From NCBI GenBank assembly GCA_028867785.1, contig JAGWFS010000005.1, positions 62,001 through 126,000 of the forward strand: 64,000 nucleotides of DNA. Direction: 5' to 3'. Below are positions 8,693-16,167 of the stretch, piece after piece. A model generated the notes under the pieces. The model saw nothing but the letters and a program-made list of their open reading frames with translations. It was not told the DNA's origin and ran no database searches. Both the position numbers and the translations under genes were made by a program. The stretch's first letter is position 1. Every line of letters starts with the position of its first letter. Source of the stretch: Nitrososphaerota archaeon (GTDB lineage: Archaea; Thermoproteota; Nitrososphaeria; Nitrososphaerales; Nitrosopumilaceae).

Positions 8693-9496
8693 TCAGTAAA
8701 ATTTGGTTCTGCCCTTTACAATTGGCTTTGCGGTATTCCACAAATATTCAAAATAATCATTGCACCACTCGTAAAATTCAGGATCTTTTCCGGAAAATAA
8801 CGTATTCATATCCACCTCTCCCTTTTGGTTTGGAAACATTACTGCAGCTTGCTTGTCTGCAATAAACAGCGAGATCTTCACATTGTCATCCACTATCTTC
8901 TGCTCCAAAGATCCCTTTTGGATAAAACTTATCAATTTCTTTTGTATGTTATCTTCAATCTCATCTGGCATGACTGAATCAAATCCAAAAATTGTAGATA
9001 TTTTTACTCCGTTCTTTACTCTGTCTAATAGTATTTTTCCTTCATCCTCCCAAGCTTGTGAGACAATCAACTTTATGTGGTCTTTAGCTTCAGATTCTAT
9101 TTTTTTTATTCTCTGTTGCACATTTGTTACCTTGGTTATCAGCTCGCAGTTGTTCAGAACTCCCAGTCTTTGTTTGAATTTGGGCGGGAGGTCACATGAA
9201 TGGTCTTCGAAGAAATTCTGATGCTTGAACAAGAATTGGTAATACTGGATTTGATCCACTATTAATTTACCATATTCGGTTAAGGAGAACAACCCTTCCG
9301 AGTCTTTTCTTATCATTCCAGTTTCTGTAAGCCTAGCAGTGTTTCTGTGCGTCTCTTGAACGGTAAGATTGAGATCCTTGGCAAGTTTATTGGTCCTAGT
9401 TGGTTTTTCTTTTAGCATCAAAAGTATTGCACATCTTGTCTCGCTAGCTAGCTCCATAAACAGATCAGCGGGTAAATTTGAATCAGAATTTGCCAC
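8693..9496 (-). CDS. ArsR-type winged-helix regulator with FilR1-like middle domain
   Basis: The 267-residue protein begins with a winged helix (ASETRCAILLMLKEKPTRTNKLAKDL ... TVQETHRNTARLTETGMI) over residues 15-75. The rest resembles the FilR1 methanogenesis-regulatory middle domain found in many archaeal regulators, including HIKLIVSQAWEDEGKILLDRV and VKISLFIADKQAAVMFPN. Regulators of this build usually sense an unknown ligand through that C-terminal part. Target genes are not known. It is convergent with the alcohol dehydrogenase and upstream, on the same strand, of the small exported and zinc-finger genes. Confidence 0.75.
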   Translation of the reverse strand: MANSDSNLPADLFMELASETRCAILLMLKEKPTRTNKLAKDLNLTVQETHRNTARLTETGMIRKDSEGLFSLTEYGKLIVDQIQYYQFLFKHQNFFEDHSCDLPPKFKQRLGVLNNCELITKVTNVQQRIKKIESEAKDHIKLIVSQAWEDEGKILLDRVKNGVKISTIFGFDSVMPDEIEDNIQKKLISFIQKGSLEQKIVDDNVKISLFIADKQAAVMFPNQKGEVDMNTLFSGKDPEFYEWCNDYFEYLWNTAKPIVKGRTKFY

Positions 9497-9562
9497 GATA
9501 TTATGAAATCAACCTATTGTAAAAAGTTCTCGTATATTAAAAAACGAAGTTGATGTTTCCAG

Positions 9563-9715
9563 TTAAAACTCAATTTCTCTAGCAGAGTGCTTTGTAATCT
9601 CGTTATGCAAAGATACTGACGGTTCATCACGGAATGTAAGATTGCACCTGTAGCATATCCAAAAAGAGTGAACTGTTGGCTGTTTTACCAGCCCAACAGA
9701 TACTTGTGAGGTCAT
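9563..9715 (-). CDS. Tiny C2H2-type zinc-finger protein, 50 residues
   Basis: An ATG at 9713-9715 opens a 50-residue frame to a TAA at 9563-9565. The core is FWICYRCNLTFRDE ... SLHNEITKHS, giving C-x2-C, a 12-residue gap, then H-x5-H, a plausible zinc-binding finger. Very small zinc fingers of this kind are frequent in Thaumarchaeota and some serve as DNA or RNA adaptors, but none can be named here. The start directly abuts the stop of the exported-protein gene (9716-9718), so the two are probably co-translated. Confidence 0.65.
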   Translation of the reverse strand: MTSQVSVGLVKQPTVHSFWICYRCNLTFRDEPSVSLHNEITKHSAREIEF

Positions 9716-9937
9716 CTAATGTCCCCTGACTGGCACCACTGGTTGTGGATTTCCAGACGATTCTCCTGAAGCACATCTGTGGTCTCCGCAAATGAGGTCG
9801 TGTTCCCATAGTGCTGTTTCATGAGAGTGTGAGTACAATCCATTCTGGTCATCAGCAAAGGCAAATCCTGAAAAAGCCGAGTTCAGACCCATTGCAAACA
9901 CTGCTATGGACAAGAACAATTTCTTGTAGCTAGTCAT
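9716..9937 (-). CDS. Small exported protein with signal peptide
   Basis: Starting at the ATG at 9935-9937, the 73-residue product has a clean signal peptide (TSYKKLFLSIAVFAMGLNSA ... GFAFA) followed by about 45 mature residues containing ETALWEHDLICGDHRCASG and a proline-rich end. Two cysteines in CGDHRC could form a disulfide or bind metal outside the cell. An in-frame ATG seven codons upstream (9958) would spoil the signal peptide. A perfect palindrome lies 26 bases upstream. Function unknown. Confidence 0.65.
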   Translation of the reverse strand: MTSYKKLFLSIAVFAMGLNSAFSGFAFADDQNGLYSHSHETALWEHDLICGDHRCASGESSGNPQPVVPVRGH

Positions 9938-9963
9938 CTTAGCCGTACGTCCTCCCACAGATC

Positions 9964-9980
9964 TCGCATTGCCAATGCGA
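9964..9980. promoter_or_regulatory. Perfect 17-base palindrome upstream of exported-protein gene
   Basis: TCGCATTG and CAATGCGA flank a single C. It lies 26 bases before the start of the minus-strand exported-protein gene, close enough to be an operator overlapping the transcription start, or a hairpin at the 5' end of the leader. No matching copy was noticed elsewhere in the window. Confidence 0.4.
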
Positions 9981-10202
9981 TGTTAAGACAGTCCACTTGT
10001 GCTCATGTATTTCTGATGTTGCATTCTTTGTTGGAATTTGGTTTAGTGTTTCCATATGGTCCTAATGGAAGAACATGATGATATATTCAAGTAAATACAG
10101 TTCTTGAGATGTAAACAGATCTGTGTACTTTAAACAACTTTCTTTAAAATTCCAGTCTTTCATTTAGGGTGTGTTAAGTAGATTCCCGACTATACTGTTT
10201 AC

Positions 10203-10952
10203 ATGATTCAAATAATCAAAGAACAAGAACAATACAAAGGGGAAAACGAGTGGCTGACAACATACCACCACTTTTCCTTTGCAGAATACTATGATCCAAG
10301 TAATGTAAACTTTGGCCCATTGCGTGTCTTCAATGATGATGTAATTCAACCTGATATGGGCTTTGATTTTCATCAACACCAAGACATGGAGATAGTAACC
10401 TATGTAATAGACGGAGAACTTGAGCACAAGGACAGTCTTGGAAATCACGGTATCATCCAGCCAGGAGAGATACAAGCAATGTCAGCTGGAACAGGTGTAC
10501 TTCATTCAGAATTTAACCACTCAAATGAAAAGCCATTGCGACTTTTGCAGATTTGGCTCTTTAGTGACACTAGGGGGTTGAAACCATCGTGGGAACAGAA
10601 AAAATACACAAAAGATGATAGGAAGAATAACCTGCTTCCCGTAATTGAACCAGTATATTCAAAACAAAAAGGTAGACTAGGCATAAACCAGAATGCAATA
10701 TTTTACATTTCAAATCTGGAAACTGGCAAAGATCTAAGTTATATCCCAAAGAGTGAGAGAATTACATACTTGTTTGTCATTGAAGGAAAAATTGCATTAA
10801 ATGGCAAAGTGCTCTATACAAGGGATATAGCACAGATAGAAAATGAAGAGATCTTAAAAATCCAAGCCCAAAGAGATACTGAGCTTATCTTAATTGATTT
10901 GCCAATCAAGTATCTGAAAAATTCAGTACCAGTGGGGATTGTACAAAAATGA
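10203..10952 (+). CDS. Pirin-family bicupin protein
   Basis: The 249-residue protein has the pirin N-terminal cupin with metal-binding residues in GFDFHQHQDMEIVTYVIDGELEHKD and GTGVLHSEFNHS, which supply three histidines and one glutamate. Pirins include quercetin dioxygenases such as YhhW and redox-sensing co-regulators. The C-terminal cupin is shorter and without obvious metal ligands. Its stop overlaps the start of the azoreductase gene by four bases (ATGA), so the two are translationally coupled. Confidence 0.9.
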   Translation: MIQIIKEQEQYKGENEWLTTYHHFSFAEYYDPSNVNFGPLRVFNDDVIQPDMGFDFHQHQDMEIVTYVIDGELEHKDSLGNHGIIQPGEIQAMSAGTGVLHSEFNHSNEKPLRLLQIWLFSDTRGLKPSWEQKKYTKDDRKNNLLPVIEPVYSKQKGRLGINQNAIFYISNLETGKDLSYIPKSERITYLFVIEGKIALNGKVLYTRDIAQIENEEILKIQAQRDTELILIDLPIKYLKNSVPVGIVQK

Positions 10953-11596
10953 GCCAAAATGGAAAAAAACCACAGAAAACCCTAATTGTACAATATACGC
11001 CACGAAATGAAAGATCCAATACTAAAAAGATACTTGATGCTTACATTGGAGAGATAAAAAATTCCAATATTGAGAGATTAGATCTTTCAAAAGATGTACC
11101 AGACTTGTTTTTGGAACAAAATTTAGATGCGTACATACATCGCAATTACCTGGGACAAGAATTATCCTCAGAGAAGAAGAATCTATTATCCAAAATGGAT
11201 CGTATGACTGAACAGATAAAGTCAGCTGATGTTGTAGTTGTTGCATATCCAATGAACAATTTTTCTATGCCAGCACCTGTAAAGGCATGGTTTGATTCTG
11301 TAATGCTAAAAGGAGAAACATGGGATGCCAAGAATGGAAGCTACGTTGGACTGATGACTGGAAAAAAAGCACTAGCTATAGTAACAGCAGGAGGAAATTA
11401 TGAAAAAGAACCAATGGCATCATGGGAACATGCATTGTCGCTTACAAAAATCGAATTTCAGTTTATGGGATATTCTGATGTCCGTGGAATACTTGCTGGT
11501 GGAATGAGTGGTGGAGAGAATGCCAAATCTTTGAGCTTGGAAAATTCGATCAAACAAGTGCAATCAATAGCACAAGAATGGAACCAAGAAAAATGA
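10949..11596 (+). CDS. FMN-dependent NAD(P)H azoreductase/quinone reductase
   Basis: The 215-residue flavodoxin-fold protein has the family features YTPRNERSNTKKILDAY for phosphate binding and VVAYPMNNFSMPAPVKAWFD, typical of AzoR-type enzymes. Such enzymes reduce quinones or azo compounds by two electrons using FMN. It overlaps the pirin gene by four bases, and its TGA overlaps the ATG of a broken HxlR-type regulator at 11593, so an original pirin-azoR-hxlR operon is likely. HxlR regulators commonly control such reductases in response to quinones or aldehydes. Confidence 0.88.
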   Translation: MSQNGKKPQKTLIVQYTPRNERSNTKKILDAYIGEIKNSNIERLDLSKDVPDLFLEQNLDAYIHRNYLGQELSSEKKNLLSKMDRMTEQIKSADVVVVAYPMNNFSMPAPVKAWFDSVMLKGETWDAKNGSYVGLMTGKKALAIVTAGGNYEKEPMASWEHALSLTKIEFQFMGYSDVRGILAGGMSGGENAKSLSLENSIKQVQSIAQEWNQEK

Positions 11597-11904
11597 ATAC
11601 TTTCAATGATCAGTTGGAGATGAAAGCCTATCTTATCGATGACAGTTTAAAATTATTTGGACAAAAATTTGCGATAATATAATCCAAAATATGTTTTTGC
11701 TAAAACAAAAAAGATTCAGCCAATTTTTGCGATCGATTGAGGGAATAAACACAGACGTTATCAATTAGGTTAAAGGATCTAAAAGGATATGGATTAATTG
11801 AAAGAAAGATCTTAAAGACTAGACCTCTTGAAGTGGAATATAATTTGACTAGAAAAGGAATGGCCTTGGAATCTATTCTTGCCGAGATGATGGCCCAGTC
11901 CTGA
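11593..11904 (+). pseudogene. HxlR/MarR-type regulator, two frameshifts
   Basis: Starting at the ATG overlapping the azoreductase stop, the sequence encodes LIDDSLKLFGQKFAII, then after a shift MFLLKQKRFSQFLRSIEG and INTDVIN, then after a second shift LKDLKGYGLIERKILKTRPL and VEYNLTRKGMALESILAEMM. Joined, this is a complete HxlR-type winged helix. The second break is a two-base loss near 11768. As written no functional protein can be made, so the pirin/azoreductase pair has probably lost its local regulator. Confidence 0.75.
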
Positions 11905-12224
11905 TAGAAATTGAATATATCATTGATAATACAAAATCAAATGAATTTGAATACGCAGCCAAGGATCTGAGAATTCTTCGCTTACGTGATGGAGCAATAA
12001 ATTGGGCTCTATTCCGAGATATTGCAAATCCTAGTCGTTATGTTGAAACATTTGTAGCTGAATCATGGGCGGAACACTTGCGTCAACATGAACGAATCAC
12101 AAAGGCGGACATGGACATTGAAAATAGAGCTAAGACTTTTCATGTTGGCAAGACTGATCCTGTAGTAGATCATTTTATTGGAACTACAATACCAAAAAAG
12201 AACAACATCAGAAAAGTGGAATGA
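11883..12224 (+). pseudogene. C-terminal domain of an MFS_3-type exporter, decapitated
   Basis: The frame ending at the TGA at 12222 reads DDGPVLIEIEYIIDN ... LRILRLRDGAINWALFRDIA ... YVETFVAESWAEHLRQHERI. This matches the cytoplasmic C-terminal extension of bacterial MFS_3 transporters (EntS-like), a roughly 110-residue ABM-like domain after the twelve helices. No transmembrane part is present and no start codon fits. Its beginning overlaps the end of the HxlR remnant in another frame, so the junction near 11880-11890 is where sequence was lost. The strongly bacterial look suggests transfer. Confidence 0.7.
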
Positions 12225-12287
12225 TTAGTTCACTGACCTATTTATTAGCCAGATAGTTGTCCCAGAAATTGAGGTAAGATGTAGATA

Positions 12288-13121
12288 ATGCCGTTTGTGA
12301 GCGTTGGTAAGGAAAACTCGAGTTCAATTGACCTCTATTATGAAGATCACGGATCTGGCAAGCCGGTTGTGTTAATCCACGGATACCCTCTCAGTGGAGC
12401 TTCATGGGAAAAGCAAATTCCAATCTTGCTTGATGCGGGGTTCCGAGTCATCACATATGATCGCAGAGGTTTTGGTAACTCAAGCAAGCCCACAATAGGC
12501 TACAACTATGATACATTTGCCGAAGATCTTCACAAGCTTGTGAAACATCTGGGGCTCCATGATTTTTCTTTGGTTGGTTTTTCGATGGGAGGTGGCGAAA
12601 TTGCTCGATACTTTGGAAAGTACGGATCCAAAGGCGTGAAAAAGGCAGTCTTCATAAGTGCTGTTCCGCCTTTCTTGCTTAAAACGCAAGACAATCCTGA
12701 AGGAGTTGACCAAGATGTCTTCGATGGGATCCAAAACGCAGTTGCAACTGATCGTTATGCATTCTTTACAGAGTTCTTCAAGAATTTCTTCAATACTGAT
12801 TTGCTTTTGGGAAAGAGGGTGAGCGAGCAGACAGTCCAAGCATGCTGGAATCTAGCAGCTAGTGCGTCTGCCACGGCAAGCTATGCTTGCGTACCTACTT
12901 GGCATGAAGATTTCAGAAAAGATCTCTCCCGAATCGATGTGCCAACTCTAGTCATTCACGGTGATGCAGATCGTATTGTCCCCCTATCGGCAGCAGGAGC
13001 TCGAACAGCGAAGTTAGTCAAAGAAGCCCGGCTGGTGGTAGTAAAGGATGGGCCGCATTGTATATCATGGACACATGCGGATGAAGTAAACTCTGCATTA
13101 CTAGAATTTCTCAAATCCTAA
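12288..13121 (+). CDS. Alpha/beta hydrolase, cofactor-free haloperoxidase type
   Basis: The 277-residue protein has a full catalytic triad: S99 in GFSMGGGE, D228 in HGDADRIVP and H257 in DGPHCISWTH. The oxyanion loop HGYPLSGASW and the 277-residue size match bacterial non-haem chloroperoxidases, whose in vivo role is often ester hydrolysis or perhydrolysis. It follows bacterial-looking gene remnants and its composition looks richer in G/C than the flanking gaps, in keeping with horizontal transfer (inference). An ATG at 12288 gives the family-typical N-terminus. Confidence 0.9.
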   Translation: MPFVSVGKENSSSIDLYYEDHGSGKPVVLIHGYPLSGASWEKQIPILLDAGFRVITYDRRGFGNSSKPTIGYNYDTFAEDLHKLVKHLGLHDFSLVGFSMGGGEIARYFGKYGSKGVKKAVFISAVPPFLLKTQDNPEGVDQDVFDGIQNAVATDRYAFFTEFFKNFFNTDLLLGKRVSEQTVQACWNLAASASATASYACVPTWHEDFRKDLSRIDVPTLVIHGDADRIVPLSAAGARTAKLVKEARLVVVKDGPHCISWTHADEVNSALLEFLKS

Positions 13122-13243
13122 TTTGCTTTTTGATTATTTGATAGTCGATGAAGACTATAATAACAGATATCATTTGAAAATGGATTGAAGTTCTAGTACA
13201 ATTATAAAATTGCTATAAAAATCACCGCATTAAAAATATACCA

Positions 13244-13420
13244 ATGTTCGGGGTTTCAGAAATAAGTGTCGCAGTCGGAAATGCATCAAATAAAGTTAAG
13301 AAAGAAGCGAAATATCCAGAAAAGACCAAATTTTTCTTTGATGCTGTAATAAAATACTTTTCAAGACTAGATCGCCGTTTTAAAGAAGAAATTGGGGTTA
13401 ATCGCTTCGATCAATTATAA
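13244..13420 (+). pseudogene. C-terminal fragment of a HAD-family phosphatase
   Basis: A 58-residue frame opens with MFGVSEISVAVGNASNKVKK and continues EAKYPEKTKFFFDAVI. The MF ... AVGNA ... VK ... A order matches the last 50 residues of HAD-IIB phosphatases such as archaeal phosphoglycolate phosphatase. The catalytic DxD and the GDxxND motif that should precede MF are not found upstream. It is a remnant that may still be transcribed. Confidence 0.5.
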
Positions 13421-13550
13421 AAAATCAAATAATGAGATTTGAACTTAAAATAAATTTCTAATATGACCTTTATATCTTAAATTACCTAAAATCACGCCAT
13501 TATACTCAGGTTTTCCTAACTTATTATATCTGTTATAACAAGAACAAATA

Positions 13551-14705
13551 TTGGAACTAACTAGAGAAGAGGAATCTACACTTGATGGAAAACACGGGGA
13601 AACTCTTGCACTTGCATATAGAATTCTTGTAGCGATAGGGGAAGCCACCGATGCTGATAAACTAGTTCCAGTTGAATGGGCGCATCTATCTGGAGTAAAT
13701 TACAACACGATAGGTGACGCGGGAGAAGAATTTCTCTCACGTCTTAGCAAGGATGCAAAATTCAAGATTAAAACCACTGTCAACCCGATGGGATTTGACT
13801 CTGACAGCGTTTCCAAATTTCATCTTGATGAGGAATTTGTTGCAAAACAGCAGAGCATCAAAAAATCATATGTGAAGATGGGTGCAATTCCCTCCTTTTC
13901 CTGCATACCGTATGAGATCTTTGAGCTTCCAAAAAATGGCACCCAGGTCTCCTTTGCAGAAAGCAACGCGGCCATCTATGCAAACTCTGTCTCTGCACTG
14001 AAAACCAACAAGGAGAGCGCTTTCAGCGCCCTTGCCAGTGCGCTAACAGGCAAGAGTCCGTATTCTGACCTGCGGGAAGAAGAAAACAGAAAGCCAAATC
14101 TTACCATTAGGATGAAAACCGAACCTGCAGACGAGCTCACATACGGCCTGCTGGGATATTTTGCAGGAAAGCAAGCAGGAAGCTCAGTTGCCATATCCGG
14201 AACAAAAGGACTCGACAGGCGCAGCTGCAAGTCGCTGTGTGCAGGCATGGGTACGTCTGGAAGCTGTGGAATGTTTACTCTGGGGGAGGAAGAGGGTGAA
14301 AAGATGGATTTTGACTACAAGGAAATGGCTAGAGTCAAGGATGAACTGAATACCTCGGAATCCGGAGACATTATCACGCTTGGAAGTCCGCAGCTTGGGC
14401 TTGAGGAGATATCGGACCTGGTGGCAAAGCTAAAGGGAAGATCGTTTAGAAAACAATGCATGATATTCTGTCCTAGGGCAATTCAGGGACAGATTAGAAA
14501 TTTGGGATATGACAAGGAACTGGCTCGAGCTGGGGGGGAGATATTGTATGACTGTTGTACATGCCTGACTCCGCTTGTAGACAAGGAAAACATTGACGCT
14601 GTTGTAACAAACAGTGTAAAGGGAGCATATTATCTGAAGGCATCAAATGATGTGGATGTCAGTCTAAAGAGCCTGCACCAGATTATTGAGGAGGAAACAA
14701 AATGA
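13551..14705 (+). CDS. Aconitase X large subunit (phosphomevalonate dehydratase)
   Basis: The 384-residue protein from a TTG start matches the aconitase-X catalytic family (DUF521). Cysteine-containing segments for the iron-sulfur cluster include CKSLCAGMGTSGSCGMF and ILYDCCTCLTPLV. In archaea this subunit with the DUF126 small subunit converts mevalonate 5-phosphate to trans-anhydromevalonate 5-phosphate in the modified mevalonate pathway of isoprenoid-lipid synthesis (established for Aeropyrum; inferred here). The small subunit follows with a four-base overlap. A geranylgeranyl reductase gene elsewhere in the window acts later in the same lipid route. Confidence 0.9.
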   Translation: MELTREEESTLDGKHGETLALAYRILVAIGEATDADKLVPVEWAHLSGVNYNTIGDAGEEFLSRLSKDAKFKIKTTVNPMGFDSDSVSKFHLDEEFVAKQQSIKKSYVKMGAIPSFSCIPYEIFELPKNGTQVSFAESNAAIYANSVSALKTNKESAFSALASALTGKSPYSDLREEENRKPNLTIRMKTEPADELTYGLLGYFAGKQAGSSVAISGTKGLDRRSCKSLCAGMGTSGSCGMFTLGEEEGEKMDFDYKEMARVKDELNTSESGDIITLGSPQLGLEEISDLVAKLKGRSFRKQCMIFCPRAIQGQIRNLGYDKELARAGGEILYDCCTCLTPLVDKENIDAVVTNSVKGAYYLKASNDVDVSLKSLHQIIEEETK

Positions 14706-15085
14706 ATGTCAAAGTAGTTGTACGTGGAAAGGTCAGGGGCGCAGTACTTTGTGCACAAAAACCAGTGAATTTTCTTGGGGGAATTGATAAAAAGACGGGA
14801 CGGGTAAGAGACGAGAAACATGATCTCTTTGGCAAGTTCATAGGAAACAAAATTCTTGTCTTCCCAAACGGTATAGGAAGCAGTGTTGGTGCATACACCA
14901 TCTACTCGTTAAAATACAACCAGTCTGCGCCGCTTGCAATAGTGTGCTTAAAGGCAGACATCACAACAGCATCAGGCTGTGCAATTTCAAACATTCCTCT
15001 GGTTGTGGCAGAAAAAAAAGACTATGAATCGTTAAAGGACGGCCAAGAAATTCTGGTTGATGCAATAGAAGGAAAAATCCTATAG
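14702..15085 (+). CDS. Aconitase X small swivelling subunit (phosphomevalonate dehydratase)
   Basis: The 127-residue DUF126 protein contains the GGIDKKTG, NGIGSSVGAYTIYSL and AISNIPLV segments typical of the aconitase-X swivel domain. It should pair with the preceding large subunit, whose stop it overlaps by four bases. Its end overlaps the AMMECR1 gene on the opposite strand by six bases. Most bacterial aconitase-X proteins fuse the two parts, so separate subunits match the archaeal form. Confidence 0.9.
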   Translation: MNVKVVVRGKVRGAVLCAQKPVNFLGGIDKKTGRVRDEKHDLFGKFIGNKILVFPNGIGSSVGAYTIYSLKYNQSAPLAIVCLKADITTASGCAISNIPLVVAEKKDYESLKDGQEILVDAIEGKIL

Positions 15086-15682
15086 ATTAACCCGTACTAT
15101 GGAACCGCTGGGGGCTGTTTCCTTGAATACAATTCCCTCAAACCGCAAGATTACAGTATTTTTCTGTTTCCAACAATCCCTGGGAGCTCCTGCCTTTTGG
15201 CAGGTATGGGAAAGAAATTCCTCCTCATTCCATCCATATTCGACAGGCACCTGGGGGAGCAAAAGCCCGGAGCCAAACTCGCATCTTACAACAAGCCCGT
15301 CTCTTCCAACCTTAATCGTGGATGGGTATTCCGAGGGATTTTGCACTTTAATCACCTCGGGAGGCGTTAGAACGGTCACCTCGAAGGAAATTTCACTCAA
15401 TTCGTCATATGACACGGGCGGAAATCTGGGGTCCTCCGTTGCCGATGCTATTGACGCGTCTAAAAGGGATTGGTACAGTGTTCTATCCGGGGTGGGAAAC
15501 CCGATGCAGCCTCTAAGGTCCTCGCCCTTGTTCAGGGTCACAAACACTCCCGAGTTGAACGAAAATCTTGACCTGATCTCGTCTGGAGGCGTCATTTTTT
15601 GCCCGGTCTTTAGATATTTTGTTACAGATTCTCTTGCTGTTCTTACAAGCGTCTCTCCATCATGATCAGATATGGGATTCAT
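15080..15682 (-). CDS. AMMECR1-domain protein
   Basis: The 200-residue protein has the family signature LRGCIGFP with the conserved cysteine, followed by ATEDPRFPPVSYDEL and VEYGWNEEEFLSHTCQKAG. AMMECR1 proteins are conserved in archaea and eukaryotes, but their biochemical role is not established. It is the last gene of a three-gene operon after the Mut7-C and NFACT genes, with a four-base overlap to the gene before it. That coupling to translation-linked genes is the best hint to its job. Confidence 0.93.
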   Translation of the reverse strand: MNPISDHDGETLVRTARESVTKYLKTGQKMTPPDEIRSRFSFNSGVFVTLNKGEDLRGCIGFPTPDRTLYQSLLDASIASATEDPRFPPVSYDELSEISFEVTVLTPPEVIKVQNPSEYPSTIKVGRDGLVVRCEFGSGLLLPQVPVEYGWNEEEFLSHTCQKAGAPRDCWKQKNTVILRFEGIVFKETAPSGSIVRVNL

Positions 15683-16167
15683 CTCAATCTCTGGTTTAGC
15701 TTCTGTACAAATTCCTGAAGCTTCTCAAAATGGGTTCCCTCCCAATAGAGTTTCTTGCAATCCCTGCAGATCCAAAATTTCTCCTGTCTTTCGTAAATTC
15801 CAGGGGGAACCTTGTCCATTATTCTTATTTTGTCTATGGACTCAATCTTTCCATTGCAATCTACGCACTTGGAAGAGTTGCTGTCAATAGCAAAATTTGA
15901 AATATTGATCTTTGTTGCAACCTGAACAATCTGTTCAATCTCGTCATTTCCCCTAATCAGTACTGTTGTGATGCCTATCTTTTCTGCATTTTTGGAGAGA
16001 TTCTCGTCTTTTGTAACTATGATGCGCCTCTGTTTGTCTGCCATTCTGATCAAATCTGAATCCTCAATCGAGGACTCGTACTTAGAATCATAGCCAAGCA
16101 CTCGCAACCTTCTTGCCAGGTTTCCAAGCATCGCATCTACAAAAAAACTGGGCTTGTATGTACTCAA
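15679..16167 (-). CDS. Mut7-C RNase domain protein (PIN-like with zinc ribbon)
   Basis: The 162-residue protein starts FFVDAMLGNLARRLRVLGYD, the Mut7-C motif with an acidic residue and NLARxLR. It continues with a TKDENLSK acidic motif and ends in a zinc ribbon with pairs CVDC and CRDC. The family is predicted to be a PIN-like ribonuclease, and the acidic residues D11, D73 and E75 or nearby would bind metal. It overlaps both neighbours by four bases (NFACT before, AMMECR1 after), so the three are translationally coupled. Confidence 0.88.
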   Translation of the reverse strand: MSTYKPSFFVDAMLGNLARRLRVLGYDSKYESSIEDSDLIRMADKQRRIIVTKDENLSKNAEKIGITTVLIRGNDEIEQIVQVATKINISNFAIDSNSSKCVDCNGKIESIDKIRIMDKVPPGIYERQEKFWICRDCKKLYWEGTHFEKLQEFVQKLNQRLR

